From Xylocopa sonorina (lineage: Eukaryota; Arthropoda; Insecta; Hymenoptera; Apidae), in NCBI RefSeq assembly GCF_050948175.1, contig NC_135199.1, positions 558,001 through 622,000 of the forward strand: a stretch of 64,000 bases of DNA, read 5' to 3'. The translations under genes were made by a program, and so were the position numbers. Below are positions 9,985 through 20,200 of the stretch, piece after piece. The notes beneath the pieces were generated by a model. The model was not told the origin of the DNA and did no database searches. It worked only from the letters and a program-made list of their open reading frames with translations. Each line of letters opens with the position of its first letter. Position 1 is the stretch's first letter.

Positions 9985-11304
9985 ATGGCAACCCGGACTC
10001 CGACAAAAACGCGCCAGCAGACACAGCGAGCCGCCGCGATGGCCGATTCTGAACGCGAAAAACGCACTAGCAGAACGCTTGATTTCCAAGACGCTATCGC
10101 CGATCCTCTTCCTAGTACCGCGCAACAAAATACCTCAGCGAAAAATACGAAAGCGACCGATCCGAGTAATGCCGCGTTGCTCCAGCAAATAGAAATTCTA
10201 CGTCGTGAAATAGAATCTATTCGCAGAACGCCTGATTTAACGCGCGACGATACCGTTTCGCTGGATATTCCTCGGGGAAATCCGCTTTACGCACATAATT
10301 CGAGCTCTGATTTCAATACAAATAGTTCGCAACACGACGAGCTATCGCTTAAGCAGGCCCTCGAAGCCGTGCCGACATTCGATGGTCAGAACATTCCTAT
10401 TCTTCAGTTTACCCGAGCGTGTAAACGCGCTTATGAGCTTATCCCTAATGGGTGCGAGCGAACTTTCACACGCCTGCTTAAGGGAAAACTCAAGGGTCGT
10501 GCCTACGCCGCGCTAGAAGACGAGCCGTGTTACACAATACTCGAATTAACGGACGTTCTTCGCAGCACTTTTTGCTCCGTAAAATCAGCTCATCATTATC
10601 GGGGTGAACTTGCTAATATATTTATGCGCGCGAACGAGCACATTCTAGATTACATCGGTCGAGTAAAAGATCTTAGAACCGCCATAATTGATTGCGAAAG
10701 GCTTGCTCGACGAGACACACCGGAATCGCTCGATGACGTAGACGCGCTCACATTACAATGTTTTAAAGACGGTCTCATTCCGGAAATTCGAATGCAAATG
10801 ACGATAAATTCATTCGGCACATTGCGAGAAACGTTCGCTCGAGCGCGAGAGCTTTACCAAATGCACGAACGTGATTGCAACCGACTAGGTAGATCGCGTG
10901 CTGCGCGACCAGAATCGCGCGAGAAACCAGCCGAAGTTATTTGCCGAAAATGTAATAATATCGGACATTACGCGACCGAGTGTCGGCTCAGACCGCCATC
11001 GCCGTACCGACCGCAGGAATACTTGCGATCCAGGGACGTACCGCCTCCTACTCGAGGCCCCGCGTACGAACAACCGAGACAAATCGTAGCCAGGGACGCG
11101 CCCAAATTTTGTCGCTATTGCAAGACCCCGGGGCACGAAATAGGCGAGTGCCGAAAAAGGCAGTACAACAACGCGGTAAATAAAAATTCGGGAAACGACA
11201 ATGGCCTCCGCACCCGCCGCGAGACAGGTGGCGAGGCCGCGCACCAAGTCCGTCCTCTCGCCGCGAACAACTCCAACGCGGAAATCGACGAAACGCCGCG
11301 ATAA
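9985..11304 (+). CDS. Gag polyprotein (element 1)
   Basis: The 439-residue Gag is the capsid/nucleocapsid precursor that packages element RNA in cytoplasmic particles. The start, ATG at 9985, follows the PBS leader and matches the conserved MATRTPTKTR start in element 2. An Arg/Ser-rich N-terminus is followed by a capsid-like helical region (about 130-290, including CKRAYELIPNGCERTFTRL). Two CCHC zinc knuckles follow: C320-C323-H328-C333 and C376-C379-H384-C389. The C-terminal 40 residues overlap the pol frame. A slippery GGGAAAC heptamer at 11190 lies inside the frame, so most ribosomes would end here at TAA 11302-11304 and a fraction would continue as Gag-Pol. Confidence 0.95.
   Translation: MATRTPTKTRQQTQRAAAMADSEREKRTSRTLDFQDAIADPLPSTAQQNTSAKNTKATDPSNAALLQQIEILRREIESIRRTPDLTRDDTVSLDIPRGNPLYAHNSSSDFNTNSSQHDELSLKQALEAVPTFDGQNIPILQFTRACKRAYELIPNGCERTFTRLLKGKLKGRAYAALEDEPCYTILELTDVLRSTFCSVKSAHHYRGELANIFMRANEHILDYIGRVKDLRTAIIDCERLARRDTPESLDDVDALTLQCFKDGLIPEIRMQMTINSFGTLRETFARARELYQMHERDCNRLGRSRAARPESREKPAEVICRKCNNIGHYATECRLRPPSPYRPQEYLRSRDVPPPTRGPAYEQPRQIVARDAPKFCRYCKTPGHEIGECRKRQYNNAVNKNSGNDNGLRTRRETGGEAAHQVRPLAANNSNAEIDETPR
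11190..11238 (+). promoter_or_regulatory. Programmed -1 frameshift signal gag/pol (element 1)
   Basis: G GGA AAC (11190-11196) fits the X XXY YYZ slippery rule in the gag frame. After a 6-nt spacer (gacaat) a stem begins: GGCCTC (11203-11208) pairs with GAGGCC (11233-11238), and after a 2x2 internal loop CACC (11211-11214) pairs with GGTG (11227-11230). The pol frame is open from 11184 through the whole pol. Element 2 keeps the heptamer, the 6-nt spacer and the GGCCTC/GAGGCC stem although the flanking sequence differs. Confidence 0.8.
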
Positions 11305-14300
11305 ACATAACCGGAAAAACTAGCACGCCAAACGTAATTTTAAAATCCGATCTTCTAATTTCACCAACTCGCTTCATGGTGGACACTGGGGCGGAAATAA
11401 ATATTATAAAACGTTCGGCTCTAAAAGCATCCGCGCGAATCGATAAGTCCGAGATCGTAATAATAACAGGGGTAACCGATGGCAAAACCGCAACCCTAGG
11501 GACGGTGAATCTTGTCATTTTCGGTCGCGTCGTTCCTTTTAATGTGGTCGAGGATGATTTTCCCCTTAAACCAAGCGGGATCCTCGGCTCCGGGTTCTGT
11601 ATGGACGCAGAAATCTCTTTTCCAAATAAAATAATCAAATGGAATGGTAAGAGAATTCCTTTCGAAGACGATATCGAAGCACTCGAGGAACCGTCACCGG
11701 ACTCGAAAATAAAGCCTCTCCTATCGCCGAAACGTAAACAAGCGCCGCGCACGGAATCTATTCCCCCTCCGCCGCCGCGCCCGTCGCGTAAATCATCGCC
11801 TCCGCTGAAACGCGATGCAGCAACGAAATCGAAGCTTCGAACGCAAGACAAAGCAGCTTCTCCGAAGTCAGGAGACCGTATCTCCATTCCGCCGAGATCA
11901 AATATCGGTATCAAGGTCCGCGTAGTTAATTCGAATCTCGCGGAAGGTATAATTCCTCGTATCGATCTTGCGCCGGGCATATTTTTCGGAAACGCTCTCG
12001 TCAGAGTAATTCGGGGCAAAGCGGTAACTCGAATAATTAATTCATCCGACCGCGCCGTCGAAATCGCGTTACCAGAAATCGTACTTGAGCCCGCGCAAAT
12101 CATGACTCCCCTCCATAAGGAGGAAAGTCCATCGCTCTATCCGGTTTTTTCTAAATCCAACGTATCCGCCGTACCGATCGGCTCATCCCAAAAAGGGAAA
12201 ACTTCTATTTCTTTCTCGGGTCAGACACCATATCCGACAATCGAAACTCCTCCTTCGCGTTGCAAAATCGCGAATGTTCAACAGATCTCTTATGCTCAGG
12301 CGGTTAAAAATAATGTACAACAGTCGCCGTTAAAACAAACATCGAAATCCGCCAATCCTTCGAAATCTCGCCTAGACCGAATTCTTAGTCTCCTCCGTCT
12401 CGACCACCTCAACGCAGAGGAAAGAGAGCACGTCGTCCGTCTCGTTCAAAGCACGCAGGAGCTTTTTCACATTGAGGGGGATAAATTAGGGCATACGTCA
12501 GCAACCACGCACAAGATTCCAACCGTCGACGACCGCCCCGTCAATGTGAAACAATACCGGTTCCCACCAGCTCATAAGGAGGAGATTCGACGACAAGTCG
12601 ACAAATTTTTACAAAATGGTGTCATCTCTCCGTCAAAATCACCATATAATTCGCCATTGTGGGTTGTCCCAAAGAAACCGGACTCCTTGGGCAACAAGCA
12701 ATGGCGCGTCGTCATCGACTACCGCGCACTCAATGAGAAATCTGTCGCCGATGCCTATCCCCTCCCTTGCGTTACCGAGATACTTGATCAGCTCGGGAGC
12801 GCGAAGTATTTTAGTACATTCGATCTCGCGAGCGGATTTCACCAGATCCCAATGGAGCCCGCCGATGCTCCCAAAACCGCTTTTTCGACGCCTCACGGGC
12901 ATTATGAATTTAAAAGAATGCCATTCGGATTAAAAAATGCGCCAGCGACGTTCCAACGACTTATGGACAATGTCCTGCCCGGTCTCCAGGGGAACGAAAT
13001 TTTCGTCTATTTGGACGACATTGTTATCTACGCTAGCTCTCTTCAAGAACATCGACTTAAATTCGATAAATTAACTCAACGGCTCAAAGAAACTAATTTA
13101 GTATTGCAGCCGGATAAGTGCGAATTCTTGAGGAGAGAAGTAAGCTATTTGGGTCATATTATCAGTGAGCACGGTGTAAAACCTGACCCTGCGAAAATTA
13201 GCGCCGTCAAAAATTTTCCGCGCCCGCGCAACGCGAAACAGATCAAACAATTCCTCGGGCTCGCGGGATACTACAGGCGGTTCATCGCAAATTTTTCCAA
13301 TATTGCTAAGCCACTTACAAATTTGTTAAAAAAAGACGCGCCCTTTGTATGGCGTAACGAGCAAGAGAATTCATTCGTCAAACTCCGAGATTGCCTATGC
13401 GAAGCGCCTATCTTGCAGTACCCCAACTTTAAACAACCATTCGTGATAACGACCGACGCGTCCGCCGAAGCTATTGGTGCTATCTTGAGTCAAGGACCAA
13501 TAGGCCGCGACTTGCCAATCGCGTACACGTCGCGACTGTTAAACGCTGCGGAGAAAAACTACTCCACGATCGAGAAGGAGTGTCTGGCGATTGTCTACGC
13601 CGTCCATTACTTTCGTCCATACATATACGGTAATCAATTCAAACTCGTTACCGACCATCGACCGTTAGTGTGGATGAATTCGGTCAAGGACCCGTCAAGT
13701 AGACTCGTACGGTGGAGGCTTAAGTTAGCGGAATTTGACTACGAGATGGTCTATAAAAGTGGAAAAACGAACCTTAATGCGGACGCATTGTCGCGGAATC
13801 CCGCTCAAATTTTTCCGCTCTCGTATTCAGAAAACTCGGAGGACGACATCTTCGATGTGCCTCCGGAAACCCGTAAAAAGTATACCACACTAGCGCCTCC
13901 TCCTACTCCGGTAACATCAGAACCTGAATTACCGACTCCAGGCACGTCCTTCCGTACCAACACAGCACCACCTCCGCAAGTCGCCAGCGACAGCACCGAC
14001 TTCTATACTCCTGCTCCAAATGAATTTTTCCGACGCGAACCTCTATTTAATTTCAGCCGTGACGCATTATCAACGCGACGAGACAATGTAGTTGTCTTCG
14101 TCACGCAATCTGGGCACCCCTATGACACGGGCGCCAAAGATCTAGCGAACGCTGAAAAATTCCTTCCAAACAAAAATCACGTTCTTACCAAAGCCAAAGT
14201 CATACAAATCGGAAACGAATTCCAAATCCAGCTTCCAATCGTCGAACATTCCACCAGATCAATCAATTTCCAGACCGTAATAGAAACATTTAGATCCTTG

Positions 14301-16094
14301 TGCGACGTTGTAAACGAATTACAATTACAAACATTTAGTATCGCACAAACCTATCTAGACTCCGTATCCTGGTCCCGAATCCAGAAAATCCTTCAGGACC
14401 TGTTCTACGAAACAACTGTCCAGATTACGGTCTGCCAGGGCCTCATTAAAACCCCTTCGGTCGAAGAGCGACTGAAAATAATAAGAGAAAACCACGACTC
14501 CCCTGTGGGAGGTCACAAAGGGGTTAATAAAACTTATTCTCGCATCAGACAACAATACTTTTGGCCAAACATGAAAACACAAATACAAGAATATATTGGC
14601 AAATGTAAAAGTTGTCAGACAGAGAAACTGGTCCGGGTAAAGACCAGACAGCCTCTCACTTTAACCGACACCCCTGGCAGGGCATTCGATAAGATTTCAA
14701 TGGACGTAATGGGTCCTCTTCCCGAAACTTCCGACGGTTATACAAGTATCCTCACGATCCAAGATCTCCTCACTAAATACTCAATCGCAGTTCCTCTCAA
14801 AACCACCACCGCAGTAGACATTGCCGAAGCTTTAATAAAAGAATTCATTTGTAAGTTCGGATGCCCGAAAGGCATACTCACGGACCAAGGTTCGAACTTT
14901 ATAAATAGCTTGATTAAAGCCATAGCAATCAAATTCCGTATTAAGCAATACAAGTCCACTGCGTTCCATCCACAGACAAACGGGTCCGTTGAACGATCTC
15001 ACCACGTCCTGGCCGAATATCTGAAGCATTACATAGAGTCGAGTAACGATTGGGTGAATTGGTTACCGTATGCAATGTTTTCATACAACACCAGTGTGCA
15101 CGAGGGTACATTATACACCCCACACGAACTAGTGTTCGGCAGGATAGCTAGGACGCCGTCAGCCACTCCTTTTCAGGACAGCTCTGATAACGAAACTTAT
15201 AGCGACTATCTTATACAACTTCAGGAGAAAATCTCGAAATCTCAGGATTTGGCTAAAGCCAATCTAGACAATGCGAAACGCCGTTCTAAATATTATTATG
15301 ACCGAAATCTCAATGTCCAAAACTTCGAGGTAGGCCAATGGGTCTATCTTTTAAAAGAGCCGAACAAACATAAGTTCCAGGCACAGTATTCTGGACCGTA
15401 CCGTATCCTCGAAATTTTGGGCAATTGTAATGTTAAGCTGAATGTAAAAGGGCGCCATAAAATTGTTCATACGAACAAAATCAAAATTTGTAAACGAATG
15501 CATAGTATGCAGAGTGTGGATGCTAGTGAAAGAAAAGTGCGAAAAACTGAAAATGAAGTCAGTGAGAGCAGTGACATTCAAACGAACGCTGAAAGTGAAA
15601 GCGACGAAAGTGCCTGCAATCCGAAGGAAGCCCGCAGTCACGGTCCAATCTCCAAACGTTATCGCCAGGATCAACCAGGCGAAAAACCTCAGATTCCGCA
15701 GCATCCAGCCGACAGGACCAAGAGAAGGATCCAGCATCCCGAAATCTACCCAACAGACAAGAGATCTCGGCATGGCCGAGATTCTTTTTCCAAGGGGGGT
15801 GGTGTAACGTCAGGCGTACCGCCTGCCACCCTTCGGCGTCCACCTCATCATCCCCAGCATCCGTATCCGGAGCCCCTGCACACGGGCCACCCGCCGACTC
15901 GCCGTCCCTACAGAAGGAGACAAAGGTACGAGAGGGAAGAGGGATGCAGCATGCCGCGCCCACGCGCGATCTCCACACACGAGGGGGAGGACTTCACCCC
16001 GTATTACGAGGGCGAGGAGCTCTCCGACACATACTGGGTCGAATCCCCAGCGATCACGAAGCCCTATACGTACTTCTCGTACATGTGGGATTAG
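11196..16094 (+). CDS. Pol polyprotein PR-RT-RNaseH-IN (element 1)
   Basis: Pol is read by -1 slippage from gag; the first ATG in frame is 11376, from which 1572 residues run. Numbering from that ATG: protease with the D-T-G triad (VDTGAEIN, 3-10); reverse transcriptase about 370-600 with YLDD at 545-548; RNase H with D694 in TDAS and a DHRPLVW block near 758; integrase with an HH-CC finger (about 1036-1082) and catalytic D1110, D1170, E1206 (DDX35E); then a GPY/F-type segment (QYSGPYRI, about 1336). No chromodomain is seen. The frame continues past the PPT and ends with about 97 codons encoded by the 3' LTR, closing in an aromatic tail (PYTYFSYMWD). Length and motifs indicate an intact enzyme set. 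Confidence 0.96.
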   Translation, partial: RQWPPHPPRDRWRGRAPSPSSRREQLQRGNRRNAAINITGKTSTPNVILKSDLLISPTRFMVDTGAEINIIKRSALKASARIDKSEIVIITGVTDGKTATLGTVNLVIFGRVVPFNVVEDDFPLKPSGILGSGFCMDAEISFPNKIIKWNGKRIPFEDDIEALEEPSPDSKIKPLLSPKRKQAPRTESIPPPPPRPSRKSSPPLKRDAATKSKLRTQDKAASPKSGDRISIPPRSNIGIKVRVVNSNLAEGIIPRIDLAPGIFFGNALVRVIRGKAVTRIINSSDRAVEIALPEIVLEPAQIMTPLHKEESPSLYPVFSKSNVSAVPIGSSQKGKTSISFSGQTPYPTIETPPSRCKIANVQQISYAQAVKNNVQQSPLKQTSKSANPSKSRLDRILSLLRLDHLNAEEREHVVRLVQSTQELFHIEGDKLGHTSATTHKIPTVDDRPVNVKQYRFPPAHKEEIRRQVDKFLQNGVISPSKSPYNSPLWVVPKKPDSLGNKQWRVVIDYRALNEKSVADAYPLPCVTEILDQLGSAKYFSTFDLASGFHQIPMEPADAPKTAFSTPHGHYEFKRMPFGLKNAPATFQRLMDNVLPGLQGNEIFVYLDDIVIYASSLQEHRLKFDKLTQRLKETNLVLQPDKCEFLRREVSYLGHIISEHGVKPDPAKISAVKNFPRPRNAKQIKQFLGLAGYYRRFIANFSNIAKPLTNLLKKDAPFVWRNEQENSFVKLRDCLCEAPILQYPNFKQPFVITTDASAEAIGAILSQGPIGRDLPIAYTSRLLNAAEKNYSTIEKECLAIVYAVHYFRPYIYGNQFKLVTDHRPLVWMNSVKDPSSRLVRWRLKLAEFDYEMVYKSGKTNLNADALSRNPAQIFPLSYSENSEDDIFDVPPETRKKYTTLAPPPTPVTSEPELPTPGTSFRTNTAPPPQVASDSTDFYTPAPNEFFRREPLFNFSRDALSTRRDNVVVFVTQSGHPYDTGAKDLANAEKFLPNKNHVLTKAKVIQIGNEFQIQLPIVEHSTRSINFQTVIETFRSLCDVVNELQLQTFSIAQTYLDSVSWSRIQKILQDLFYETTVQITVCQGLIKTPSVEERLKIIRENHDSPVGGHKGVNKTYSRIRQQYFWPNMKTQIQEYIGKCKSCQTEKLVRVKTRQPLTLTDTPGRAFDKISMDVMGPLPETSDGYTSILTIQDLLTKYSIAVPLKTTTAVDIAEALIKEFICKFGCPKGILTDQGSNFINSLIKAIAIKFRIKQYKSTAFHPQTNGSVERSHHVLAEYLKHYIESSNDWVNWLPYAMFSYNTSVHEGTLYTPHELVFGRIARTPSATPFQDSSDNETYSDYLIQLQEKISKSQDLAKANLDNAKRRSKYYYDRNLNVQNFEVGQWVYLLKEPNKHKFQAQYSGPYRILEILGNCNVKLNVKGRHKIVHTNKIKICKRMHSMQSVDASERKVRKTENEVSESSDIQTNAESESDESACNPKEARSHGPISKRYRQDQPGEKPQIPQHPADRTKRRIQHPEIYPTDKRSRHGRDSFSKGGGVTSGVPPATLRRPPHHPQHPYPEPLHTGHPPTRRPYRRRQRYEREEGCSMPRPRAISTHEGEDFTPYYEGEELSDTYWVESPAITKPYTYFSYMWD
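15764..15782 (+). promoter_or_regulatory. Hairpin upstream of PPT (element 1)
   Basis: ATCTCGGC-ATG-GCCGAGAT forms perfect 8-bp arms around a 3-nt loop and ends 20 nt before the 3' LTR. Element 2 has ATCTTGGC-ATT-GCCAAGAT at the same distance. One base pair changes from C-G to T-A with both partners altered, so pairing is kept although the encoded amino acids change. Confidence 0.65.
15792..15802 (+). other. Polypurine tract (element 1)
   Basis: AAGGGGGGTGG lies directly before the 3' LTR (15803) and would prime plus-strand DNA synthesis. It has a single pyrimidine. It is translated in the Pol frame as part of KGGGV, so the tract is both priming site and coding sequence; element 2 has the same arrangement. 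Confidence 0.85.
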
Positions 16095-17282
16095 AATAAG
16101 CACACTACTCATATATGTACATACACACCAACACACACCTAGATTTAAGTAAATATATGTATATATTTTATTCATGCACGGTTATGTTCCGTGCACTCGC
16201 GCGCACACTCGACGCTCGCGGCTCACGCTTAACGCGGGCCGCGCCCCACTCCGAACGGCCGCCCCACCACGGGGGCCGAGCGGCCGCCCTACTCCGACCG
16301 TCCGCCCCACCGCGAGGGCCCAGCGACTCGCGCGCCGCGCGACCCGAGGAGGTCGCGGACGCGAGATCAGAGAGGCAGTTCGCATCTCATCTCCGAACCG
16401 AGGAGTTCTAATCCAGCATCCGAACGATGCACTTCCGATCCGAGCAATAGGCTCATTCGCAACGAGCAATTAGCTCTAATGCATTCGTCTCTATCCATAC
16501 TCCCATAGCGGAGTCCATTCGATACTTTATACTATTTCTAATTCTCATTGTAATCGCTAGTCAGTAACTTAGAACTTAGTCAAGTGTATTTAGTATAGTG
16601 AAATCATAGAATATAGTTTATTTTTACCAGATTCAAAGTATCTTTATTCGAGTTCAAATACAATTCCTTAATACTACTCCATGGGTACGCTCGCGATTAT
16701 TCTATTTCTATATCTCATCTGCGATAGTCTTGAGGCTCGACGACTAGAGCGAACCAGCGCTTAGTTGCTCCATCCTCACTTCTACCGTATACAGAATATC
16801 TTGCGCCCAGGTTGATCCCGGTAAGCTAGAGCGAACCAACGCTTAGCCGCGCCGTACTCGACCGAAGTTCAAGTATTCTCGACGAGCCTTGCACCTCCGA
16901 CAAAGCGTACACGACGCGCGGGGAGGAGAGAGTTTATTCGTCGTCTCGCTCGGGAATACGTGGGTGATGCACCGGAATATTCAATTTCCTGTGTTCGAGT
17001 CCTGGTTCCTGTGAAGGAGGTTTCCTTCGCCGCACGACCCGTACCTCCGTTCCAGCCGTACGCCGCCGCCATCCCGGTTGCGGATCCAAGGCGTTCCAGG
17101 TACCTGGAAAGAGAAATCAGACAGCGGAATCAAGCCTTCGCAAGGTAAGTTTAGTGTTAGTTACCGTTTTATCGAGTCCGAAAAGCCAACGAACCCGGTC
17201 CGGACGCAATTCGCGTTATTTTCGGGAACGGTTACGACATTGTGCCACCGTTGCGAGCGCAACCGCACCTCGGGACGTGACA
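15803..17282 (+). repeat. 3' LTR of element 1
   Basis: The LTR is 1480 bp. Compared by eye with the 5' LTR it differs by about 11 substitutions and one missing nucleotide (near 16889). Its first 292 bp encode the Pol C-terminus ending at TAG 16092-16094. It ends GACGTGACA, followed by the AGTT target repeat and in-phase reverse satellite. Confidence 0.95.
16960..17148 (+). CDS. LTR-encoded small ORF (3' LTR, element 1)
   Basis: This is the 3' LTR copy of the small basic frame, 62 codons as displayed from a GTG. Loss of one nucleotide relative to the 5' LTR near 16889 removes the upstream TGA, so the frame extends further 5' (REFIRRLAREY and beyond). It ends at TAA over the GTAAGT donor. It lacks the roughly 27 codons present in solo LTR A. 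Confidence 0.35.
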   Translation: MGDAPEYSISCVRVLVPVKEVSFAARPVPPFQPYAAAIPVADPRRSRYLEREIRQRNQAFAR

Positions 17283-20200
17283 AGTTCTAATGCTTCTTAA
17301 ATAGCGATATCGCATTTCATTTCTATGTTTCATGATAAGATATAATATTCATTGCGAAGTGGCATGTATACCTCGTATTCCTTTCAAAAGAATGTAAACG
17401 CGACACTTCCTTACTAGGAAGTAGAATTTGCAGATGTCTACGTATCGAAGCAATAGGGATCTAATGCTCCTTAAATCGCCATATCGCTTCTCATTCCTAT
17501 GTTTCATGATAATATATAATATTCACTGCGAAGTGTCATGTATACCTCGCATACACTTCAAATGAATGTAAATGCAACACTTCCTTGCTCGGAAATAGCG
17601 TTTGCAGATGTCTACGTATCGAAGCAATAGTGTTCTAATGCTTCTTAAATCGTCATATCGCATCTCATTTCTATGTTTCATGATAATATATAATATTCAC
17701 TGCGAAGTGTCATGTATACCTCGCAAACACTTCAAATGAATGTAAATGCGACAATTCCTTGCTAGGAAATAGCGTTTTCAGATGTCTACGTATCGAAGCA
17801 ATAGTGTTCTAATGCTTCTTAAATCGTCATATCGCATCTCATTTCTATGTTTCATGATAGGATATAATATTCAATGCGAAGTGTCATGTATACCTCGTAT
17901 TCCCTTCAGAAGAACGTAAATGCGACACTTCCTTGCTAGGAACTAGGGTTGGCAGATTTCTACGTATCGAAGCAATAGAGTTCTAGTCCTTCTCAAAAAG
18001 CGATATCGCATCTCATTCCTATGTTTCATGATAAGATATAATATTCAATGTGCAGTGTTATGTACTCTTCGTATTGACTTCAAAAGAAAGTAAATGCGAC
18101 AATACCTTGCTAGGAAATAGCGTTTGCAGATGTCTCCGTAACGAAGAAATAGTGTTCTGATACTTCTTAAATCGCGATATCGCATCTCATTTCTATGTTT
18201 CGTGATATGATATAATATTCATTGCGAAGTGTCATGTATACCTTGTATTCCTTTCAAAAGAATGTAAATGCGACACTTCCTTGCTAGGATATAGCGTTTG
18301 CAGATGTCTACGTATCGAAGCAATAGTTTTCTAATGCTTCTTAAATCGCGATATCGCATCTCATTTCTATGCTTCATGTTAAGATATAATATTCACTGCG
18401 AAGTGTCATGTATACCTCGCATACACTTCAAATGATTGTAAATGCGACACTTCCTTTCTAGGAAATAGCGTTTGCAGATTGCTTCGTCTCGAAGCAATAG
18501 TTTTCTAATGCTTCTTAAATCGCGATATCGCATCTCATTTCTATGTTTGGTGACAAGATATAATATTCATTGTGCAGTATTATGTATATCTCGTCTATAC
18601 TTCAAATGGATGTAAATGCGACACTTCCTTGCTAGGAAGTAGCGTTTGCAGATGTCTACGTATGGAAGCAATAGGGATCTAATGCTTCTGAAATCGTCAT
18701 ATGGCATCTCATATCAACGTTTCCTGATAAGATATAATATTCGTTGCGAAGTGTCATGTATACATCGTATTCCTTTCTAAAGAATGTGAGTGCGACTGTT
18801 CCTTGCTAGGAAATAGTGTTTGCAGATATCTACGTATCGAAGCAATAGAATTCTAATGCTTCTTAAATCGCGATATCGCATCTCATTTCTATGTTTCATG
18901 ATAGGATATAATATTCATTGCGAAGTGTCATGTATACCTCGTATTCCTTTGAGAAGAATGAAAATGCGACACTTCCTTGCTAGGAACTAGCGTTAGCAGA
19001 TGTCTACGTATAGAAGCAATAGATTTCTAATCCTTCTCAAAAAGCGATATCGCATCTCATTCCTATGTTTCATGATAAGATATAATATTCAATGTGTAGT
19101 GTTATGTACTCCTCGTATTCACTTCAAAAGAAAGTAAATTCGACACTTCCTTGCTAGGCAATAGCGTTTGCAGATGTCTACGTATCGAAACAATAGTTTT
19201 CTAATGCTTCTTAAGTCTTCATATCGCATCTCATATCTACGTTTCATGACAATATATAGTATTCGCTGCGAAGTGTCATGTATACCTCGTATTCCTTTCA
19301 AAAGAATGTAAATGCGACACTTCCTTGCTAGGAAATAGCGTTTGCAGATGTCTACGTATCGAGGCAATAGATTCCTAATGCTTCTTATATCGCCATATCG
19401 CATCTCATTTCTATGTTTCATGATAAGATATCATATTCATTGTGCAGTATACCTCGTATTCACATCAATAGAATGTAATTGCGACACTTCCTTGCTAGGA
19501 AATAGCGTTTGCAGATGTCTACGTTTCGAAGCAATAGAGTTCTAATGCTTCTTAAATCATCATATCACATCTCATATCTACGTTTCCCAATAAGATATAA
19601 TATTCATTGCGAAGTATCATGTATACCTCGTATTCCTTTCAAAAGAATGTAATTGCGACACTTCCTTGTTAGGAAGTAGTGTTTGCAGATGTCTACGTAT
19701 CGAAGCAATAGAATTCTAATGCTCCTTAAATCACCATATCGCATCTCATTTCTATGTTTCATGATAAGATATAATATTCATTGCGTAGTGCCATGTATAT
19801 CTTGCATACACTTCAATTGAATGTACATGCGACACTTCCTTGCTAGGAAATAGCGTTTGCAGATGTCTACGTATAGAAGCAATAGAATTCTAATGCTTCT
19901 CAAATCGTCATATCGCATCCCATTTCTATGTCTCATGATAAGATATAATATTCATTGCGAAGTGTCATGTATGCCTCGTATTCCATTCAAAGGAATGTAA
20001 ATGCGACACTTCCTTGCTAGGAAATAGCGTTTGCAGATGTCTACGTATCGAAGCAATAGATTTCTAATGCCTTTTAAATCGCCATATCGAATCTTATTTC
20101 TATGTTTCATGTTAAGATATAATATTCATTGTGCAGTGTTATGTATATCTCGTCTAAACTTCAAGTGAATGTAAATGCGACACTTCCTTGCTAGGAAATA

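Larger units (their letters stand above)
8422..17282 (+). mobile_element. Full-length Ty3/Gypsy LTR retrotransposon, element 1
   Basis: The element is 8861 bp with LTRs at 8422-9902 and 15803-17282, a tRNA-Leu-type PBS, gag, a -1 shift signal, pol (PR-RT-RNaseH-IN), a PPT and a perfect 4-bp AGTT target duplication. The LTRs differ by about 11 substitutions and one 1-nt indel over 1480 bp by eye (under 1%), so insertion is fairly recent. Neither gag nor pol has an internal stop or frameshift. There is no env-like frame after integrase; Pol instead continues into the 3' LTR. The PBS and pol order suggest the mdg3/micropia-like branch of Gypsy, but that placement is inferred without a phylogeny. 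Confidence 0.97.

Noticed and set aside
15500..15802. An env gene between integrase and the 3' LTR
   Set aside because: The frame is continuous with Pol, has no signal peptide or transmembrane segment, and element 2 shows the same arrangement. The space is a Pol tail, not an envelope gene.
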